A stretch of 64,000 nt of DNA from Phytoseiulus persimilis (lineage: Eukaryota; Arthropoda; Arachnida; Mesostigmata; Phytoseiidae), in assembly GCA_037576195.1 (NCBI GenBank), contig CM075101.1:12214001-12278000 (forward strand), written 5' to 3'. Position numbers and translations under genes: made by a program. Of this stretch, positions 21,274 through 35,300 are shown one piece after another. Each line of letters begins with the position of its first letter. The stretch's first letter is position 1. Under the pieces are notes generated by a model. That model was given only the letters and a program-made list of their open reading frames with translations. It did no database searches and had not been told where the DNA came from.

Positions 21274-24200
21274 CAGAGACTTATATTCCCCGAAGTCGGA
21301 GTCCGACTCCATAGAAGATCCGATGCCGGGCATCGGAGCCGGCGGTGGAGACGAATTTCTCAATGTGGATACCGGTTAACACCCACGTGCTCCCGCAGCG
21401 GATCGTGAGTTGTCACCTACATATATTTTCATACCAGGGATTTCGAAAACCGACGAAACGATCCTGAGTATCTCATCATGTGCGGTAGTCTGACTCTACC
21501 CACGACGAGTGAAGAACTCCAGGTGCGAACTGCGGAGCCCGGATTGAAAATGCGGCAGAGCCCGGAAGAGGAAAGTCAAACTGATTCTGAGGAGATTTCT
21601 GACACGAGGAGAGGTTGAAACGAAACTTTCGAGTATTCTTGAATCTCAAGGCAGCGCTACGACAGGAGTCCGGAGGTTCAGGCGATATTCAGGATCGGCG
21701 TGATCACTTTTCATCAATCGATGTAGACATTCGAGAATGTTCAGATCGATCGATGAATCGTGCCCTGGGTGTAGTGGTCGATGCTTGAATTTCCAGTATC
21801 GAGCTACGAGTTTCGATCTCTAGAGAAGAACATGGAGCCTGCCCCTCTGAGTCGAGACTCGGCGCCTGCCATCAGCTTCGTCATTGCATCGTCAGTGGGG
21901 TTGTCATCTGGGATTCGATTCTCTTTCAAAGTATTCGAAGTCGAAGTTTTTTTCTGCTCGGATCGAGATTGATCTGGGGAGTCCGTACACCATCTCCTAG
22001 AAACTATGGAGATCACTGTGGATAACCCAAGCTCACTGCAAACGATCCAAAAGCAACCAATCCAACGCGTTGGTCCAGAACAAAGGAAGCGTCATCATCG
22101 GAACCGATATCGATCGAGGCTGTCTCCGTACCCAAGCTCTCATGCAAAGCGAGCGAGGCACGGATTCCTACAAATTGTTTCTCGCCAGAGTGCTTCACTG
22201 ATCTTAGCAAAATTGCTGCGGGGGTTTGTCTCTCATTCGGAATTTGATCATTTCGCGTTCACGTCTTCGACAGGTGCCACGACGGAACGGAGCACCTGAT
22301 TCGGTCGTGACTCAGCGGCCGGACAGCCAGCTGTATCTCATGACATCACGCCAAAGCCTCAACCCGTAGCTGAAACCAATTGAACTTGAGCAAACAAAAC
22401 ACAGCGACGGGACCGAAAGCGGGTTCGGAACTTTTCTGCCTCGCAAGCTCCGGAATTCGGAATCTATGCCAATCACAGAAATCGGCCCTGGGAACGAGCA
22501 AATGGGCTCCGACGCATAATTTCATGGGTACTGCACGCTCCAGCTCCGGAAGTCCGCAGGTCGGCTCCGGATGCCGTCGACTCTATCCGACCCTTCGAAG
22601 CTGACGCTCGTCAGATCTGTCTGTCGGAAACGCCTTCAGTTACTTTTTGAAGGAGAGGATTGAGAGAAGTACGAACAATAGTGAACAATGAGGAAGGAAG
22701 AGAAGGTGTTCCCATTTGAGATTACGAGGTTAACGCCTAATCGTGCTCCTTGGCCCACGCTGACGCTTCCGCCGCATCAGTATTCGTCCGGGAATAACAT
22801 GGCTCGTGGTTCAGCTGACCACCCAGTAACCTCATCTTTTTCACGCGAAAATGAATCCGTCCCGCCGTAGCAGGGCTTGGGCGGAGAACATCGCAGGCGG
22901 AGAATTCTCCGGCGCGCGTATTCTCGACGCGATTGCACCAACATGCCGGTTATCCCCCAAGCTTGCTTCGATCTCCATGGTGTCAAACATCCAAATTCAT
23001 GATCGTCCACCCGTTCTGAGCACACCTTCAAGAACCCGTATGAGCCGTGAGCGACTTTGAAGTTTTTGACAGCGCGTAACTCTCGATCCAATCAAGAACG
23101 AATTCTGAATGACAGCCGCGTCGAATTTGGACGAGCAAAGCAGATAATGTTCGCAGGACATTAACGACCGATTAATTGATCGAGCGACATACTGACAACT
23201 TCGCTGTTCCGCCCTCGTCTCTTCGCTCCGTCTCCCACGCGAGTACTCCATGGATGGATGCAGTTTATTCAGATGGCTTGAGATTGATTTCCAAGCGTCC
23301 GAGGCTCCTCCTCGACAGCCCAACTCCGAGGGAAGGTATCCATTCGGAATCTAACCATGGAGTTCATGTTGAGTCGCTGAAGGGACGAGTTCTCGGGCGT
23401 AACCCAGCACTGACCAGAGCGATCTCTTCGCGGGCCAGGAATTTCTCAGGGGAACAATGATAAACGATCCCAGGTGACATACTGAGCTCGCTGGTCTTCC
23501 GAACTTGACACTTACCAGATTGTGGAAAACCATTGCGCTGTATCCGTGTTCACTAAACGTAGACCAAGAACCAAATGGGAATTAACGAAATACCGCTTCT
23601 GGGAGAGCCGCGCGGTCGCGGTGGCGAGGGCCGCCTGTCGATCACAGAGGCGTTTTATGTCGACTGGAATTTTGTTTCGTGCCATGGCTTGAGAGAACAA
23701 ACAGTCCCCGAGTCTTTGTAATTCATCAACGTGCGCTCATGCATGAAGTCAGAAGATTTCAGCAGGATGCCATACATGCCTGAGAATACCCATTTTCGCG
23801 CATTTTCGTCCACTCCGAATTCCTTCGATTTCTTCTATAATTTTTGAGTAACGGACTCTAGATAAAGGACACTGCGGATCTGAAATCCCGTCCCTCCTTC
23901 AGTCTGTTTCCGCCGTTTGTATAGGCGATCTCGGAGAAGATAGAGAACGTGTCAAGCCTGCTGAGAGACCGAGTTGACGAGCCATCATTAGCAAGGTGAT
24001 GATTCTGGTCGAGGAGTACTCTTCCTGAAGCCCTTCCTGAATATCTATACATTCGATTGAGAGTGTCGGGTGTTTTGGTATCATTGTGACACAGTCAGGA
24101 ACGGTGAACAGTCCCGACTCCTCCCACGATGGCGATATGGTATTATAATACTGGAATGGTCTTAAATAGCGCACTTTGTGTATTCTGCTGCAGAACTCTG

Positions 24201-27200
24201 ATTCAAGTTCGAACAGCACTGGAGCGGACCGCTGAAAGCCTCGATCTGCGTTTCATTCATCCCTCGATCTGCAGGTATACTTCTCTCCGACAGTGAGTTG
24301 GTAAGGCAGCACGCCAGAACTGAAAACGACGCCCACGTTGGATAAGCCCGATTGCTTCGTTCCCTCAAGAGGTCCTCATCCGCGGTCTTCACGCCCCCTC
24401 GGAAAAAAACCGCAGTCTTGCGAGTCGCTTTTGCGATCTTCTTCGATTATGAGATTTCGATGGACTCTGGAGCTATAACACAATACAGCGACATTATCGA
24501 ACCACTGAGGGCAACGAATCGCAAGTCTCAGCTCGTGCTCCTCCGACTGCGTCGGAATCGCTGTGGGCAAGCTCTCGGCTGCTTTTAACCACACTCCATT
24601 GAAGCCTAGATGAGGTTCTCCGACAAGGACACTCGTTCTATGGGAGTCGATGTCAAGGCAACTCACGATCAGCGAAAGCTCGTCCCTGTGAGCCGGGTCA
24701 GATGTTGAATCTGGCGTTGGATTTCCCGCGTTCCAGATGCTTTTCAGAAGATCATCCAGTATCGAAAATGCCATGAGGTGGACGAAGATGACTCCGATTC
24801 TTCTATGGCTATGTTTCACGAGCTTCAACAGGTCAGATTGTACGGTCAGACTGGATGCATCGAACCAGGAAGCTCAATTATTTTACGAAATTTCATCAGC
24901 CTGACTATGTGAATACCGGGTCCGTGAAATATACTCGAGGAGCAAGTGGGCTGACCTGGCAGAATAACGGGATGTGCTCTCCCAACCCAGGCTATCGATC
25001 TCAGAAACGATGTTCAGTTCAGCCCTCGGCCTGTTGCGAGCAACGATCTCTGCCCAGAACGGGTGCGATCCGACAGCACATTGGGAGAAGAACTCGGAGA
25101 ACGCCGCAAATGGGAGATTCTGAATTTGCTGACAACATCAGATCGAGCGGTTGATACCGATGATGTTATACATCAGCAAAGGCAGTGCCTCCACCTGCGG
25201 AGACTGCCGTTGTCCGTTGAGTTCATTGTTTTCAGGCTCCACACGAATCATAATTGCGGGCCGTAGCTAATCGAATGTGGCTGAAAGAGTGAGCGAGAAG
25301 AAGCTTTTTAGAATTCATCATGGAACAATTATACGGAGTAGTCGTTGCGCCGGGCATAGCTAACGATTCGGTATGGCTCGGACAGGACCACGGAAAAGGG
25401 ATAAACTACATTGATGAAAGAAACACCAGATCTGTTACCGTGAAACCGGAACTTTTCTCGAGCAGAAGGCGTTGCGACAACTCCGGCTTCAGAATGATAG
25501 ACCCGATATGTTGAGTCATTCGGACCGAGTCAGACAACGAGATGCACCTCAATTCGGTACAGTGGAGGAGAGCTTCCGTGTGCAAAGAATACGAGAACCC
25601 GGGCATGGCACTTCTCGGAACCCTCAATGAACTGGATTGCGAAGAAACGCTCAAGGAAGAAGAAGCTCGGAAACTTCGCAACCGAATGCATGCAGAAACA
25701 TTTCAGCACGAGACGAATCTGAGAACTCATGCCGTCCGTTGATGTATACTTCAAACGGAACTAGAAAAAAACATGTATCAGCTACGTTAACGTTTGAAGC
25801 ACGTTTGTTTCCCAAGGAGCGCTTTTAGGATCATCACGTGATGAGGTATCCGACCGCTGGAAGTCCCGGAAAGCCTATCTTGGAGGGAACCTCGAAAAGC
25901 GGGATGTCCGACGCTGCGAATCCAATACAGTGCGTTTTTCCTGCAACTTGATGAGCGGCTTCTTCCGCGACCCGAGAAGTTTTTTGCGACTATGTGAAAC
26001 AATTGAAGCCGTATGCGAGCGAAGACTGTTGGCCGAGCCAGGTATGATAATAGGTCTTCACGACTCCGACGGTATGGTGTCCAAGTTTGTCGATGAATGG
26101 TTCATTCTACAGATTCTACACATAGCCCTATCGTCAGCTTTATGTAAGATATCAAGAATGGGTTGCATAGCAACCTAAGACTTTTCAATGCTGCATCTGA
26201 TTGCGATCCTCGTAGCGAACCGATTCTTCTCTCCTTGCCGGAGGAGTTCATCTTCAGCGTATACTGGTCGCCGTGTCCCGCTGCGTTGAGTGAGTGTGGC
26301 AAGTCCTGGCAAGTCATAGAGATTCAGATGGTCTCTTCGCGATGAACGTTTTCATTATGCGACTTTGAACTAATGTCTCGGTGTTGGCTGCCCAGGTGGT
26401 GTCCGAAACTACATGTCTTTTTGAAAATGCACGGAATCCTCGCGGGATGCAACCTCATTGATGATAGACCCATGAAGCATGACTCCGTGATTTCATTGAA
26501 GTTAATTTTCGGGTGGAGGTGATCATATTGTTATCCGGATAATTGTGAGTTGAGTGGATTCATCAACCATTAAAGTTTCCGTTATCGAGAAAGCGTTCGA
26601 GCTCTAAGAGACTTTTCTGACTGGGCGGCGATGGGCCGATACAGTACCTCAAGGCCTTTTCGAACACCGTCGTCAAGATGTATTGCTATGAACTTCGGTA
26701 TCGAGACTTCTCCGAGTTAGAGGGTGAACATATTCAACGGAGGTGTCTCTGAGACGACAGCGGGGTACTTGAAAACAATCGGAGGTAGTTTCCCGGGTGT
26801 GCGGTCCAGTTCAGGCTCGATGCCACACGATGCAACGAAGACGCTATAACTGTGGAAGCTGATGTCGCGTCAGACCTTCTGGAGCTCGTTGCCTGAACAC
26901 AGGGACGATGGTCAGAGGTTTTACATAGATAAATTGGAAGAATCCTTTGCAGAGCGGGGGTTTTTCGGTGCTGTCCACGGAAACACGGTCTTCATCCTTC
27001 CGCCTATCGGCACCGGCGCGAGAACCCAGTCTCTTGTAAGCTTGACGGAAAAAGGACCTCACATCATCGAGGTCGATTCTCCTCTTGGAGGCGTTCGAGG
27101 CTCGTTACAGCTGAAGGAGAGCACACGATGAATGTGCTACTCATTCGGGGAGGTGTGGAAGCTCGGTCAATCGAGCAGATCTCGAAGAGGACATTTCGGT

Positions 27201-27847
27201 CAAAGAAATCCATGATTGGAAACATGTGACGCGCAATTGCATGAGCGCGTGTGCAGCCGGTGGCGGGCCTTCCGGACCTCAACGGCGCCCTCCGTCGGCG
27301 GGGCCTTCCGGACCTCAGCGGCGCCCTTCGCCGGCGGTTCCACGGCGCGGCGCACAGCTCTGCCGTTAACTGTTCAGGCGGAAGCGTCTCGTGGAAGCGT
27401 GGATGGTCTCGTGTTGAGTCCGAACAGGACTATCTGTCATCTCGAGATCATACATGTGACCTCATTGGTTGGTATGAGGGCCCGAATAGAGTTGATGCAT
27501 CAACGGAAACAGGTCCGGATGAGCTGCGGAAAAGCCCGGCTGCAGCCAAGCCCACCTAATTCGCGGAGGTCGGAGTACTGACGGATTTCTCATGATTATA
27601 CAAAAGAGGGAACAAAGCTCTCGTTGGGTGACCAGTCTCGTCTTCGCTTCAAACTTTTAGAACTGAATAGTTCTGAACAGCTGTGTATGAAAAATGAGGA
27701 AGCTTGCTAGTAATAACCGGGATACCCCAATCGGACCTCAATAATACTGTACCGTGCTCATTTCGAATCGGGTCCATGAGTTTTTCAACAATTTAACATC
27801 GTAACTAACATCAAACCAGCTCTTGGAACCCCCCGTGGCATTAAGGC
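21274..27847. other. No gene recognised
   Basis: The stretch has many frames of 60-150 codons. A few on the minus strand have protein-like composition: 24376-24828, 23899-24219, and a short C-terminus-like frame ending at 22738 (DAAEASAWAKEHD then TAG). On the plus strand, 25542-25742 and 26862-27131 are similar. None matches a family I know, and opposite strands are often equally open, so I do not call them genes. Small spliced genes like the Ly6-type one could still hide here. Confidence 0.4.
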
Positions 27848-28413
27848 ATGGCAGCCCTGAACTCCTATTGGAAGGCTCAGTCTCTCGCGATGAACCGGGA
27901 CCGCCGGAAACGTTGGAACGGTGTCAATCCTGGTTCTGGCGATTCAAATAACGGAATCGAGACAGTAGAATCCAACGGAGGCTCGATATTGAGCTATATA
28001 CCCGCTGTTCCACCTCGTCAAATACGGCACCGATTTAGGGCTCCCATCTCCGTCAATGAAATATTCAACGACACCGAATACCATCTCCGGATGGGACGCG
28101 CAACTCTCTTCGCAGCCGAAGCCGAAAGAGAGTGGCTACATCAGATGTTCCCTTGGCAGAGCTGTACGAGACTAATCTATACGAATCACACCTCCTTTCG
28201 GAGTTAATGAAGGAGGAGCCCAATCAACATCTGTATTGTGTTAAGTGTTCCATGTTCTGTTCAACTTCTCATCGTCTATCGGCATTTAGGGACAACGTCG
28301 ACATACGTCTTCCCATGCTTATTCTCGCACCAGGCCTGACCATTCTTATTCGGATCCGGTTCGAGAAGTTTGTTCAGTCGTGTCTTGTACACTGGAATGC
28401 TCGACGACTCTGA
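27848..28413 (+). other. Unidentified open frames, possibly one frameshifted coding sequence
   Basis: A 119-codon frame begins with an ATG at 27848 (MAALNSYWKAQSLAMNRDRR) and runs to 28207. From about 28132 the sequence is open in another frame (ATSDVPLAELYETNLYESHL and onward). Both parts look more protein-like than the surrounding frames, and a single frame change near 28130 would join them. I recognise no domain and see no convincing splice sites at the switch. Confidence 0.15.
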
Positions 28414-31400
28414 TCAGTGCCGCACCTCTAGTTCTGGAGATTCACCCAGTGTGCTCGTTTCAGCTTTTGGTGTAACGATAGGCGATCTAGGCCGAGGAGC
28501 AACATGATTCGGAACATCAACTCTAGATTGCACAGTGATAGAGCGTCTGGCGCAAATGTGACTCTTACGATTCGGCCAATGCTTTCATTTTTCTACCGAT
28601 TCAGGGGGATACCGCCATGGCAACGAAAGTTTCCGGAAAACGCCGCTCATAGCTCGCAGTTGTATCTCGGCGGAAGCCAATACAACAGAATTCACTTTGT
28701 AGCTGTAGGCCTCGTGGCACAGCGCGCACTCGATCCACCCGCCTCCTGGTACTCCTGGTATTCCGTTCCTCACAAACATTCCGCACAGATCGTATAACTG
28801 GAATTCTTTCCTGCCCGTTCCTTACTGTGTTGCCATTGAGATAGCCCTAGTCGCTAGCAGGAGTCCAGGATGGCATTTTTGAGTCAGGAATCTTCGAGTC
28901 CGATTTTGTTGTGACCGTAACCTTGTGGATTCAGGGAAATGTCAAATCTTATCGGAGCGGGCTGGCGGGGGTCGCGCTCGACGCGCAATAGAGAGCCGGT
29001 CACCAGCTAGGGAGACGATTTGAGTTACTTCGATTCCTCGATAAATGGCAAGCATTCGTATCGAGGATATCCTTGGCGTTAGGGATGATTCCAGTGATTT
29101 TCAGCGGGGTCCGCCTCGATGAAGATTCACGAGAGGAAACACGAGGGAAACGTGATCAGCCATGAAAGCAGGGCCTTGGAAAAATACAATTGCTCGCCAT
29201 TTTTGCAGGTGAATAACGGCTCCAACCGTTTCTTTAGCTAGTGACCGGCTTTGTTCGGCTCGTCAAACTCAACCCCGGTGAGTCCGATCCGATGAGCCTG
29301 CACAAAGTCGATTCCGTTCCATTTTTTCACCGAAGACAGGTAATCTGGGTCGGATTCCGTTATTCCTTCCTGAAACAAGCCAGCTCAATTCTTGAGCCTC
29401 CTCAGTCTCGAACAGTCAGTATGCTAGAGATTGTGACGAAAGGAGAATGATGAGGCTGACTGGCCGCGGCAACACTTCGGATCAGATTCCATCGAATACG
29501 AGTTACTTTCCCTGTTCCGCTCTTGAATTGTTTTCAGGACGGACTGTTCGAAACCTGAATGCTTGGATTCGCCCCGGGAGAATACCATCGTCGAGATCAG
29601 CGATGTCGGGGGTCTTTCGTAGATGGTCGTGCTAAAAATTGTCAGCTTCTAGAGAATCGGCGATGATCCAACGCAAACGCGGACAAGGCTCTGGAACGAA
29701 GACGATTGACCTCGGTGCTCGGCGCCCATTCCTTTATTCCACATTTTCCATTCGTCTCTCGGGAATCTCTCGTGATCCCCCAGCGGCGCTGCTGGATACG
29801 CGATACACTCAGATCTGAAGTATTGAAGCGACGTGCATAGTTCCATTCTGGCCCTTCCAAAATGCGTTCATACTGAAATGTTGGAGCCGAATCTCCTCCC
29901 TTCTTCTTGCGGCCAAGCGCCATCTTTGTGTTTCCCCAAGAACTCATCCATTGATATAAACACGGCGCAAGCGTCATGAACCCTTCCTCTCGACTGCCTG
30001 GCCAGGCTAGAGGAAACGCGGAACGCGAGGTTGACTCTTACGGAGGCGCGGCGCTCATTGTAATCGGGCCAACGTACCTGCCGGGGGGAAATGGGAGAGC
30101 GCATGCTGCCCTATTGGTAGGAACCGTTCCCGAGGAACATCTTCGTGAACTGGACTATGCAGCTGATGATGCCGATGATCTCCAGTTGAGAGCTTTATCG
30201 ATCACCAAAATCGAGATTCACTAGCCTCAGCCCAGATTCAAGTTGATCATTCGGATGTGTTCTCGGATATCACGACGTCCAGCGGTACGGAAACGGTATC
30301 ATTCGATTCCACACGTTTCGCTGGTTCTCGTGAGCGGGTATGCAGTCACATGGAGCTCTCATCAGAAATGGTTTATTGGGCCCTGGATGAGTTCGACGCG
30401 ATGAAACGATCGGAATGCTATTCCTTGAAGCATCACTTACAGCTGCCAGGTCGAGAGTAACCCGTGTTTCTCCCGCCACAAGACTGCGAAGCAATGAGAT
30501 GTATCGTTTCGCAACAACGCAAGACATCCGAGATGAGGAAAGGTCATACAGCGCTCTCGGTCATGCTGATTGTCAACGCCTCGCAGAACATTCAGGACTC
30601 TGATGAGTGTTAGGTCCTCAGGGCTCCAGCCACCCTCTAACAATTTGAACGGGAGCCGGACCGTAGAAAAGTTCCCCGTGATGTCCAGCTCGCCCGGGCA
30701 GCTTGACGATCAGTCCGGAAGGACCGATAACTGATGGACCGCGCGCCCGAATGAACCATCGCATCAATACCAACGAAGAAAAAAAGGTCTTAAGTCCATG
30801 CGATATGGCACTGCACCTAATAATGAAGCCTACTGAACAGGCAGCGAGAGAATCTTCCTCCTGTGGTCGAAATTGTGATATTCCGAGCTGAATTGTCGAT
30901 GAAAGCCGCACCTGATGGTCCAAGTGCTTCATTGCTGGATACGAACAGTGAGTCGCCCGAGGCGTTTCGTCGTCGGCAGGAATCATCATCGCTACCACTT
31001 CCCAATCTTCGATTGGGAATTCGGTCTTCCGTTATTTCAGAAGCCTCGACAATCCCTTATCTCTCTCTATCTAGTTCAAAACGGAACCCAACAACGTTCA
31101 CTATTCTGGGAGGGCGGCCTGTTTCGCCTGCTGCGCTCCAAAAAGTGCGTCCGTCCTTTCGAACATCGTGCTCCAGTCGGCAGAACATGTTCCTGCGTTC
31201 CTCCGGCAGACTTTCCTAAATTATGTTCTATGCGTTACGTAGAAACGCCATTCCTTCCGCTCCGAAGTAGGCAAGCCTGCTCGTATCGGTTGCTCACGCG
31301 GAACGCGGTGGCAATACGTGCTGGCGGGCGGGTGAGACAGCCTCCATGTCCCTAGCGGCAGCTACGCCAGCTCAGTAGCCGACCGATACATCTAAGCCTC

Positions 31401-31629
31401 GCGGACGCCATCTCGGTTGGAGTGGGCTAACCGCTTGGAATATTTTCTAAAACGCTGCTCAGCGCCGGACCCGACAGTTTGACGTGTGTTTGCGGCGCGT
31501 GAATCGTGCTATCTACTTCGGGTTTGGACGCTTTGGTGCGATGTGGATGTTTCTACAATGACGGGGGCTACTAATCGCCGCTGCCCTCTTCAATCGCCGC
31601 CCATAGATCGGCGCCGTCGGCTGCGCTAG
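28414..31629. other. No gene recognised
   Basis: Frames up to about 145 codons are scattered over both strands. A minus-strand frame at 29642-29977 (internal MALGRKKKGGDSAPTFQYER) and one at 30618-30998 are protein-like but unidentified. No repeats or splice-linked exons were found. Confidence 0.35.
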
Positions 31630-32350
31630 GGTGTGCCAATGCCAAACACGATTATCAACAACAACAAAAAATTGTACGATTTTTCTTCTACCCTAACCAT
31701 CATCGGTTGTTGGAGATACGTGTGTTCGCCAGTAACACGCGTACGCCGCAGCTACGGCGCTCCAAGACCGAGTGTTCAACCCTCAAATCTTCTCCGACCG
31801 CAAACTCAGCAGCAACAACAACAGCAGCAGGGTCATCACTGTCGGAGGCTGCAGGATCAGCGGCAGGATTAACAGCAGTTCCTGAGAGTTCCCCGCTGCC
31901 AACACCGGAAGCCACAACGATACGAGCTACAGCCGTAGAAAGAACAGCGCGGAAGCCGCAGTTGAGCCGACAACAACACCTGCGGCAACAGTAACAACAG
32001 CCACAACGGTTCCAGTGGAACGAGTGCAGAAGGAAAAGGGATTCAGCAGGAACAGAAGAACAAGAATAATTCAAAAGTAACAAGGGGAGCAACAGCGATT
32101 GCATCGAGTTCCTCCACCACGACAACTGTGACGACGTCGGCGAATGAGGTGGAAATAGTGAAAGTTGTGTCAGATAAAGGAATCAGCTGCAGGATCAACA
32201 GACTTTTGAGTTCACTCCGTTCCGTCGAAACGTGTCGCTCACCACAGGCGGTACTGAGATACCTCCGATACCGCAATCACGACAACGTCAATACGATCTG
32301 CCTTTGATCTTGTGGAAGGGTTTTGTCGTTCCGACAACATTTTAAGGTGA
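31630..32350. repeat. CAA/CAG-rich low-complexity stretch
   Basis: Imperfect CAA/CAG/ACA triplet runs fill about 31650-32150 (for example 31799-31830 and 31970-32010). They open long Gln-, Thr/Ala- and, on the opposite strand, Val/Cys-rich frames. None of the frames has a start, partner exon or domain that supports a gene. The triplet bias explains the open frames. Confidence 0.5.
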
Positions 32351-35300
32351 GTCCTTATCGAAAGAACGTATCTCTAGTAAGGAGGCAAGTCCTTCGCTGA
32401 AGACAGAAGTTCTCCGTCGCTTTTAACACTGCGGATCTCATGGGCCGCGTTAAGGAAAACATGATGTCGTTGTGGTTAGCTTCAGAAGTCAGACCGCGTT
32501 GTTGAGCGCAGCCTCCGCTGGGGTTGGACACTGATCCAACTGAGTCAGGTGTTTGATTCCGAGGCATCGCAGGAAGCGTTTTGTGGAAAGCCTCAGAATG
32601 TGAGAAATAGATTTGACGAATATTTATTCCCCGCTCCCCCGGTCTCCACGGATCGAGCACCCTTTCTGCGATACAAAAGCGGATTGGTTCGGGCTCTCGT
32701 CACCTTCAAACTTGTCCGTGTCAGGTATGGCCTCCCGGTTTGGAGCTTATCATAATCGCGCTTAGTGGTGACGATTCGATTGACAGAAAAAGTAACGATC
32801 GGGAAAACAAACGCATACAGTTTACCGGGAGCGTTCCGAATGCGTTCGCACGAGGTGTGCTGTGAGACCGTATTAGTGGATGAGTCAAATGGTATCTTAC
32901 CAACATCGGTGATGATTGATGGCTTTGATGGAGTTTGAGAGTGCCACGAGACGATGACGTTGATGGACAAAGCATCTTCGACAACTCGATGAAGTGCTTC
33001 TTGCGTGAGTGCATCGGTTAGCTCATGTATTCAATGAGGGGCGCGGGTCAAAAACTACGCGGGCTCTTGGCTGGGTAGCTCTAGAGGCAGTAACGTGAGA
33101 CCGGTGGAAACTCTATGTAGTTGCTTAACGGTGAGCTGAAGGAAGTATATTTCCGGCCAGTCTTTTTGGTGAAGGCGTCTTTCTCTTCGACTCTGGGGCT
33201 CGCATTCGGCTGGAGGCCCATCCGGCTTCGGTGGCCGTTCGCTTTTTCTCGTCGTTTTTCCCTGTTTTCGCATGTGCCCCGGGCAGAGCTTGAGATTTTC
33301 AGGGTTTTCTGCTGATCGCAGTGAGGGGGGGGGGGTCTATGGTCGATCGACGAGAGCTTGGCTGCTCGGAAAAACCTCTGGCCGCCAACAGTGTTCTCGG
33401 GTCTGCTGGTGTATAGCGTCATCGATTGCAAGTCCAGCATCTCGGGTGATGGGGAGAACTGTGAGCTGAACCGGCTGCACAAAGAAGGTACCTTACGAAT
33501 GAATCGCTGCTGGAATGAAGGACCTCCGAGAAGGACTGCAATTTTCAAGAGAAGTTGATAGTTTCCGTCGCCGCTTTCCGAAGATCACCTCCAACCATAC
33601 TTCAGCGAAAGATTCATGTCAGGGATACCTCGCTCAAACCGTCGAGCCCGAGCGCGCACGCGGAGATTCTGTGCTATCAAGCCTTCATTGTAACACAAAC
33701 AAACGGACAACGCAGGCCACAGGGAAGCTGTTCCAAACTGAAGGAGATCTGCCTCGGTAACGGTATCGTGGAGGTCCAAACGAATCTCAAGCCCAACAAG
33801 AATTCCAGCCAGAGTCCCTTGATTCTCTTGTTCAGAGAATTGATCTGAGGATGGAATAACACTTGAAGGAGAGATGGGCGGGTCAATTGTGATGTGGTTT
33901 CAATGCAAAGAACTGAGACCTGCATGAGGCTCGACAGGAATCTCGGTGGCACTCACTCCAGATTATGATTGTCGGAGGTTTTTTCCCCGAACTCTCGCAG
34001 TCGGCTGACAGGGATTCCACTGAGCAAAACACTCCGGAATGAGGATTTAGTGATGCTTTGTTTATATTCGAGCGAGGAGTTCCTGCGTGATCATCGTCTC
34101 GTTGGCTAAGAAATGATTCAGACGCGAAATCCGCGGGTGATACTGTGTATCGCGGATCCGGCTGCTGAGCATTCGATTTCGAAGATCTAAAACATGACCA
34201 GCCGTTCTCGTGCCAAACACGAAGAACAGGCGATTTCGACTCGTTAGTTAAGACCTCCAGGCTCGAGCGTCCCAAGATTTCCCGTTGCATTGGATACTTT
34301 CCATATCCGGTTCGTACTCGTGGATTTCTGGACGGAGGCCGTCCGCGAAAGTTGTCAGTTTCCTTCGGACAGGTTCTCCCGTAAAGGAGTCCGAGATCGA
34401 ATTATTGATTATGGCCCAATGTTTGGGAGGGCATAGCTAGCTAACTTATGAGGCCGCCGCTCGCTCAACCGCCGTCACTATATCGAATCGGCCAACCAAC
34501 CAACCAACCAGTCAGTCCGCCAGTAAGTCAGGCAGGCAGGCCGGTTGGCCACCCAGCAAGCTCGCGGATCGCTGCTTGTCGATTGATAATTGGTGTTGTC
34601 ATTGCTTGAAGCCTGTAGCGTCGCACTGCAGCAACAGCAGTCGTCGCTGTTGACATTGCTTTTCAACCAGCTAGGCGAGCCAGTCAGCCGCCGACCAAGC
34701 GCATTGACAACGACGACGATGAACCCGGCCAGCGGGTTGGCGATCAATGCATCGCAGCGCATCCTTGTAGACCGGTGATTGTGTTCAACTAACCGTCTGC
34801 GCGATCAGGCGTGTCGAGTTCCTTTGGAGAATCAGCGGAAGGACTCGGTCCCAAATCGGGGTGGTTGGTGGCGTGAACACTCGAAATTTCCGAATTCCTC
34901 GGATAGACGTACTCGGCCCGAGCCCTCACCTGTGCGGGTCCCCGCTCCCGGGAGCCTCGGGGTTCAGGATATGATATTCCATTTGAGCTCTCCCTTGTGC
35001 CTGACGTGGGTTCATTATTCTACGATATGTCCGGTTTTTTCGTCTCGCTACCGCATTTCCTAGATCCCGAGGAAAGGAATCAGACGATAAACAGCTTGAA
35101 GCGCGTCATCACCGCCGCCGCCATCATCATCCGAACCGGAACGAGGCTCGCAGTGGAGGATGTGAAGGAGAGGATTCGAGCTTGGGCTCAATCGCTGATA
35201 TAGCTGGCTGATTGGCTCCCGTGATATGCCCGATCGAACGGATGATGGGCAGTCGTACGAACTGGTTCTCTATGCGTAACCTTTGGCAGTTGTGTTTATT

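Noticed and set aside
22738..22870. Minus-strand frame with a natural-looking C-terminus (DAAEASAWAKEHD)
   Set aside because: I could not identify the protein or find splice-consistent upstream exons or a poly(A) signal, so it is mentioned only as unresolved.
31633..32125. Gln-rich and Thr/Ala-rich frames that could be a transcription-factor activation region
   Set aside because: They come from CAA/CAG triplet runs; no linked exon, start or DNA-binding domain is seen.
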